From: Acanthaster planci
Taxonomy: Eukaryota; Echinodermata; Asteroidea; Valvatida; Acanthasteridae
DNA: 24,220 nucleotides
Direction: 5' to 3'
Assembly: GCF_001949145.1 (NCBI RefSeq)
Contig: NW_019091491.1
Location: 905,732-929,951, forward strand
Position numbers and translations under genes: made by a program. Numbering within the stretch: the stretch's first letter is position 1; each line of letters starts with the position of its first letter. Shown here piece after piece: positions 19,335 through 24,220 of the stretch. The notes below the pieces were generated by a model that had not been told where the DNA came from, made no database searches, and saw only the letters and a list, made by a program, of their open reading frames with translations.

Positions 19335-21900
19335 ATCACGAGATCGGAACTCCGAGCGCCTTCCATTTTAACACCGCGCGACAACTTACAAGGACAAAAT
19401 GAAGTGTTTGGTAACAACGGGTTACCAGTTATAAGGATACTGTAGGTCATTGTTTATGTCCGATTTGTTTACCCTTTATACGTAGCGATTTTATGGGCAA
19501 TAACTGTATATATTTGTACATAATTTTTGAATTAGGTGAAGGGAATAATATTACGCAACACTGAATTCGTTGTTTGTTGTGTTTGTTCATTGTCTCTGGT
19601 CAGAAGAGAAAAGACTCGCAGGATAATGATGAGCTAATAGAAGCCCAAAGGCTCGTTGTCAAGCAAAATTTCCGTGCCACCCCTGCCCACCCTGCATTTG
19701 AAAGTTTGAGATGTTCATTGCCCATCAAAATAAGGCTGTTCCTGGGGGAACCTTTCTCCCTCCGATGCTGAGTACACAAAGTTGTTTATAGAGCACTGCC
19801 AACTTCACACTTGGTAACCAAAATGGCTGCTCTTTATATGTGCAGTACAACATGCAACTATTGTGTGCTAATTGTTCATGTGCACTTACGAATAGTACAC
19901 CATTTTGGTTCCAACGATTGAGATACGCATGTCGCAACTCACTCTTTAAACAGCTCTGTGTTCAAGAGGGTAGCGCCAGCTTTAGATTTGGGAAACAGGA
20001 TGGCTTTTTATTATTTATTCGGTAGAGTAGGCGACTATTGTATATATTTGAACGCACTGGCGTAAAGTAGTTGCATAATTATAATAATGTATATTCTACG
20101 AACTATATGGCAGTCATCTTTCCGGTAACTGCTTTAATCGCAGCGGGATAGTACAATGAAAGTACAATAATAGAATGAAATCTCTCACCTGGAAAATAGC
20201 TCCCATGCAAAAACTCTATTACTCCCTCAGGCTATTGGGACCTCCGTGCCGTGCTAGAATGCAGCTTGTAGAAAAGAACCAGACTTCGCTTATCCAAGTT
20301 ACACCTCATACCTTTTGCTGGACCATACTGTCATTGCATTTTCAGGTCGCTGTCGGTCATGGCAGTTGCAGAGGGGGGGGGGGAATCCGGAAAACGTGAG
20401 AAACAAAGAGAAAGAGTGCCCGGCAGGCATCAGAAATGAAAACAAAAAAAGGAAAGATAAGAAAACAAAGACTTCATTGCCAGTTTTCATAAAATTCCTT
20501 CCAACACGTCCCATCCTCCGCGGACAGTTTGTTGTTGCGGAGTGTTGCGACCCCACCTTTGGGAAAGAGAGCTTTATATAGCCCACTCCAGGCCACGCTT
20601 ATACTGTGTTTACTCCCAAAGAGAGGACATGGGTACTGTTATCTCAGGAAATGTCAGCTGTTTGATCAGAAATAATTTCGGCAATTAGCGCTGGGATTTT
20701 CTTTGCCGGTGTCTTCTTTGACAGTTTATGGATTCCATCATCAATGTGCCAGACACGGGGGCCCTTCCTACCAAAGGAATCAACGCCTAAATGCCTTTTT
20801 AGCCCTCACAATCAGCCACTGAACTCGTGTCCCTTTTTTACCAACTCTTGTAGCTGCAGGGCCCTCCCTTCAACCTCTCACTTGAACGAACATGTAGAAA
20901 CCTGAGAAGTACGGTGGAATTCATAGAGGCAATCTACATTCACAGAATAACGTAAGCCCCTATAACAATATCCAACTCTTCAGTCATTCTTTCACTTTCT
21001 TTACAATCAACCTCTTATCAAATCTCACACCTCACAACTGTATCTTGTTTCTAACAATAAATGAAATTTTAACTGTATTCGGCAGGGCAAAAACTACTTT
21101 GATGAACAAACTATTAATTCACACGATTATCCAGTGAATTTGACTTGGATTTAATTTTGTTTAGTTGGCAAAGCATCCGAGAGGAGACACATCATTGTGC
21201 ATTTCGTTTCAGGCTGTGCACATTTTCATCTCTTTCCATTTCTTTTAGATTGTCTCAGGCTTGTTCGGTTTTTTTTTAAATTATGATCTTCATACTCAAG
21301 TTGACTGTAGCCCACCTGCGGATTTGAGAAAGCTGTGCTTGGCGCTCTGATACTTGCATTCAGGCAACTGTTCATTTTCCACACACCAAACTTGCCAAGA
21401 TGCTCATTCGCGAAAAAGGCTACCTTGACAAACCCCTGCAAATATTTGCACCGGCACAAACTCCTGTCAACCATTTCGCAGTATCTAAATTTCTGTGGTT
21501 TCCTGAAACAGAATATGCTAAAGCAGCAGATAACCATTACACCATATTATGCACAATTTATGTGTTTTATTTATTAGTGTTATATACGACTTCAGTTGTT
21601 AGCCATCGTGAAGAAGTTTCAAGTTGAGGTACTAGAGACGTTATCACCCATGTACCACAGCGAACAACACTCATGTTCTCGTGATCCGATACATGCAAAG
21701 TTGTGGCATATCACGTGATCGATGATCGGCCATCGGTACAAAAAAATTGACAGAAATAAATTTACCACTCTAAAAACAAAAATTCAGTTCAGATTTAGAT
21801 AATCACGAGCTAAAACACGCAGTAGTAAGCCTTTTGTGAGATAAATTTGAATAAATCCTGGCACACTTAGTTATCTGATTGAACATAAACATAGCAGCGT
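19335..21900. other. 3' flank of the metalloprotease gene, no gene recognised
   Basis: The 3' UTR should begin here, but I find no canonical AATAAA in the first kilobase. The stretch 20373-20480 is purine-rich on the plus strand and includes 11 consecutive G. Short frames encode nothing recognisable. Confidence 0.5.
19813..19912. repeat. ~100-bp inverted-repeat element
   Basis: GGTAACCAAAATGG (19813-19826) and CCATTTTGGTTCC (19900-19912) are complementary except for one extra base. This could be a very short MITE. No target duplication was identified. Confidence 0.35.
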
Positions 21901-22116
21901 GAGTTCCTAAGACTAAAGACACTACTGCAATACCTCGTAATTCAGGGAAAGCTTTTGCATAGCGACCGCCATCTCTGGCATGGACTGGTTCTTTTGTGCC
22001 CTTCTTATCCATTGAAAACAGTGTATAGGTGGAAGGCGTCTGAATTATGTAAATAAGCAAAAGCTTTTCCCGAATAACGAGGTTACAGCAACAGTGTCTT
22101 TTGTCAGTCAAAACTC
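21901..22116. mobile_element. ~216-bp foldback (MITE-like) element
   Basis: Arms 21901-21958 and 22057-22116 are imperfect reverse complements around a 98-bp spacer. The best matched parts are AAAGACACT (21915-21923) with AGTGTCTTT (22093-22101), and ACCTCGT..TTC.GGGAAAGC with its complement, ending on GCTTTTGC/GCAAAAGC. The two matched segments are equally spaced in both arms. No transposase and no clear target duplication were seen. Confidence 0.6.
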
Positions 22117-24035
22117 TAAATGCAAAGACAGACACTCAGCATACGTATCAAGAAAATTTCGATTTTGTTCCACTTTGGTCCTCAGTGGAACATTGGGGCA
22201 TTGTCATTTTTCCACAAACAGATGCAAACTATTCGGCTAATGTTAGTTCTGAATTAATTAAAGTTTCCGGAATGGCCTAAGGAATTTCTTGTTTGCCTTC
22301 CCACAAACAGAGGAACAATGGAGAGAACCCAACGGGGGCTCCACAAACGTCAAAGGAATGACAAAGCAACTTGAAGTCGCAGTCAAGCGATTCAGCTGCG
22401 GTATTATGATTAGGACACAAAGCATAGGCCTCAGTATGTGGTGTGCTTTGCATGGGCATTTTTGTCATTGTTGGAACCGTGAGGCGCGCTCGCGCAGCGC
22501 AGAAAGCATTGGGCAAAACATCGTTGAAGGGCACAATGCGTTAGATGACTTGCCCGCGATCAGATACTTTTCGTTAGGCCTTCAGCCACAAAAACTACTT
22601 TAGATTTTTCATTCATCAATATAAGCTTTGTTACCACGCTTTGATTTTTATCGCTCCATTGACCTTGCAATTGGCCAAGATGATGAGGAAATGGCTTTTC
22701 TCTGGAACTCGTTCGGCAATTTTACCCGTGGCCTTGTGCAGCTGCGTATCTGTCTGCTTTCACTTTAGTCTTTAGTCAGGCACGCTTATATCCACCCAGG
22801 AGCAGTTCTCTGACTAAAAAAGGAATTCAGCAAGATTTTGCAGAATGATCGGAGAAACACCCGACTCTCTATGGAACTTAAAGCACATCTCCATCCACTG
22901 ATTACAGACTGAAAACATGGACGAAGTCACAGCAGGGTATTATTCAAGAAAATAGTATGATCCATGGTCTCCTGTAAGGATGTTTGTCAGTGGAATAGTG
23001 CAAGCACACGGGTGCCACCAGAGACCCATCCGGTGCTTTCATGCTCTTGATGTTTGCAAGGGAAATGGCGAGACCATCAGGACAAGCAGGAGGGTTACGA
23101 AGGACTCGTGGCAGTTCTCTGCCAGAGGACACCGATGAGTCCTCTTTGGAGTAATTTGTTTCACTGGGCTGAACCCGGGGTGTAGAATGGCTGTGCTTTT
23201 GATCCAGATGTTAATTTGTTCACTGATTCCCCAAGCACGTTTAACATCGAGCATTTTGGGAGTGTGAGGGTGTAGCACAATCTTCCTCTCTAGTGAAGTC
23301 TCCTACTTCCAGCATTTTGACGAGGTGCAGGCAGTAGCACACAGAGTTCTATCAATGAAGATGCTTCGCCTTGATTTGCCTCAGAGGCTGCGTGCCAACT
23401 TCTGTCATGTATGCGACATGAAGGTATTTGAGGTGATTCGGTATTCATGACCCTATAGATGGACTCCACAAATGGATGTTTTTGAGTACTGATGGCCCAG
23501 TTATTTCCTAGCGATTTGGGGGTGTCAATGCATTCATATGTTTTTTTAATGTATCATCTCTGGATCAGAGCTAGGGATATTGTTAAATTTGTATATAGGC
23601 AAATATGGAACACCTTGTAACAGGGAATTTAAGGTGGGGTATGGTTGAAGTTCTCTATGCTCACGGGTAATCGGATTTCCGCGCCACAACCTCGAACCTA
23701 TTCTTTTGTATCAAATATCTGGTGAGTAAATATTGTGGTTGGAAATCCCTGTTCAGGGCGAGAACGAGCCTACAATAACTCTGAATTACTGACAGGAATA
23801 CCATTGGCAAGGGGTGGTTAAACTGCTTCAACTAGTGACTTTTAGAGTGATCTCAGTAGTAAAGCTTTTTGTAGGGTGAAAGTTGTAAATTTGCAAATCT
23901 GTATTTTAATACTAACATAGGTCTACAAGCACACTCGTCACTTTTACATGTATGTAAACTAGATAGTGAACTAGATAAGCTTGCGGTAGCACCATGGATA
24001 TATCCCTTTTTGAGTATGTGGTAAACTGAAGAAAA
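22117..24035. other. right-hand non-coding flank
   Basis: No gene could be supported on either strand. Overlapping minus-strand frames at 22944-23278 look like they could be remnants of a degraded coding element, but they are broken by stops and match no family that I recognise. Confidence 0.45.
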
Positions 24036-24095
24036 CCGCTGGTACTCAATATTTCGGACAGAATGCTCTGTCCGTCGCCGGGAGACTAACTTCTT
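24036..24095 (-). mobile_element. Penelope-like element terminal fragment with hammerhead-like hairpin (relic)
   Basis: On the minus strand the order is CCGGCGA, a stem formed by CGGACAGA (24067-24074 read in reverse) and TCTGTCCG around GCAT, then AAATATTG, so that GAAA directly follows the stem. This resembles the CUGAUGA-stem II-GAAA core of hammerhead ribozymes found in the terminal repeats of Penelope-like retroelements. Two core positions differ (U4 and A6 to C and G) and no stem I is evident, so an active ribozyme is unlikely. No reverse transcriptase is present in the window. Confidence 0.35.
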
Positions 24096-24220
24096 CTTTA
24101 TAAAGTATGTAGAGGGCAGTGAGGTGTGGGGAGTATGCTAACTCAGGATCCAACTGGTGGCTGGGTACGTGTATGCTAGATTAGAACTGGTATTTTAATA
24201 CAGTTGGCAGCATGTAGATC

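Noticed and set aside
17762-19348. The 13-mer TCACGAGATCGGA coding for part of the zinc motif in exon 8 recurs at 19336-19348, right after the stop codon.
   Set aside because: Several identical 13-mer pairs are expected by chance in a 24-kb window, and no flanking similarity is seen.
20373-20383. Run of 11 G as a G-quadruplex.
   Set aside because: A single homopolymer without separate G-tracts; similar runs at 6659 and 18068 look like simple homopolymer expansion.
22944-23278. Overlapping minus-strand frames suggestive of a decayed transposon-encoded protein.
   Set aside because: Stops in all frames and no motif that I could assign to a transposase or reverse transcriptase family.
1-24220. 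Recurrent ACGTTA / TAACGTTA-like words, which I considered as a lineage marker.
   Set aside because: About nine or ten plus-strand copies against roughly six expected; too weak to identify the organism.

Overview
This window is animal nuclear DNA. It contains spliced genes with GT-AG introns of about 170 bp to 1.7 kb, AT-rich non-coding DNA, and scattered small inverted-repeat elements. Nothing prokaryotic is visible: no operons and no CRISPR array. The gene content (a motile-cilium axonemal protein and a reprolysin-type metalloprotease), the compact introns and the debris resembling Penelope-like and MITE elements suggest a marine invertebrate, most likely a deuterostome. Amphioxus is my best guess, at low confidence. 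No species can be named from the sequence alone.

Region 1 (1-5099, + strand) holds the 3' end of a ciliary gene that I read as CFAP74. Six exons join in frame into 317 residues plus stop (318 codons); the 5' part lies upstream of the window. A 14-bp tandem repeat carrying AGCAAC motifs overlaps the stop codon.

Region 2 (5100-10985) is about 5.9 kb of intergenic DNA with no gene that I can support. It holds a hAT-like MITE, a very short piggyBac-like foldback, one copy of a dispersed repeat with an internal 22-bp duplication, and an 18-bp perfect palindrome.

Region 3 (about 10986-19334, + strand) holds a complete ten-exon gene. The exons join without any frame error into a 404-residue secreted zinc metalloprotease of the M12B (ADAM/reprolysin) family: signal peptide, propeptide with a cysteine-switch candidate, and a catalytic domain with HEIGHNLSMQHD and a Met-turn. 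It stops exactly where a disintegrin domain would begin. A TATA-like box and initiator lie just upstream. All five AP-1 (TRE) heptamers that I found in the window fall within or just upstream of this gene.

Region 4 (19335-24220) is the 3' flank. It holds a ~216-bp foldback element, a smaller inverted repeat, and near the right edge a minus-strand hairpin resembling the hammerhead-type motif of Penelope-like elements. I recognise no coding gene there. The two genes lie in the same orientation and I see no functional link between them. The most notable item is the single-domain secreted M12B protease; I found no convincing wholly new biological system.
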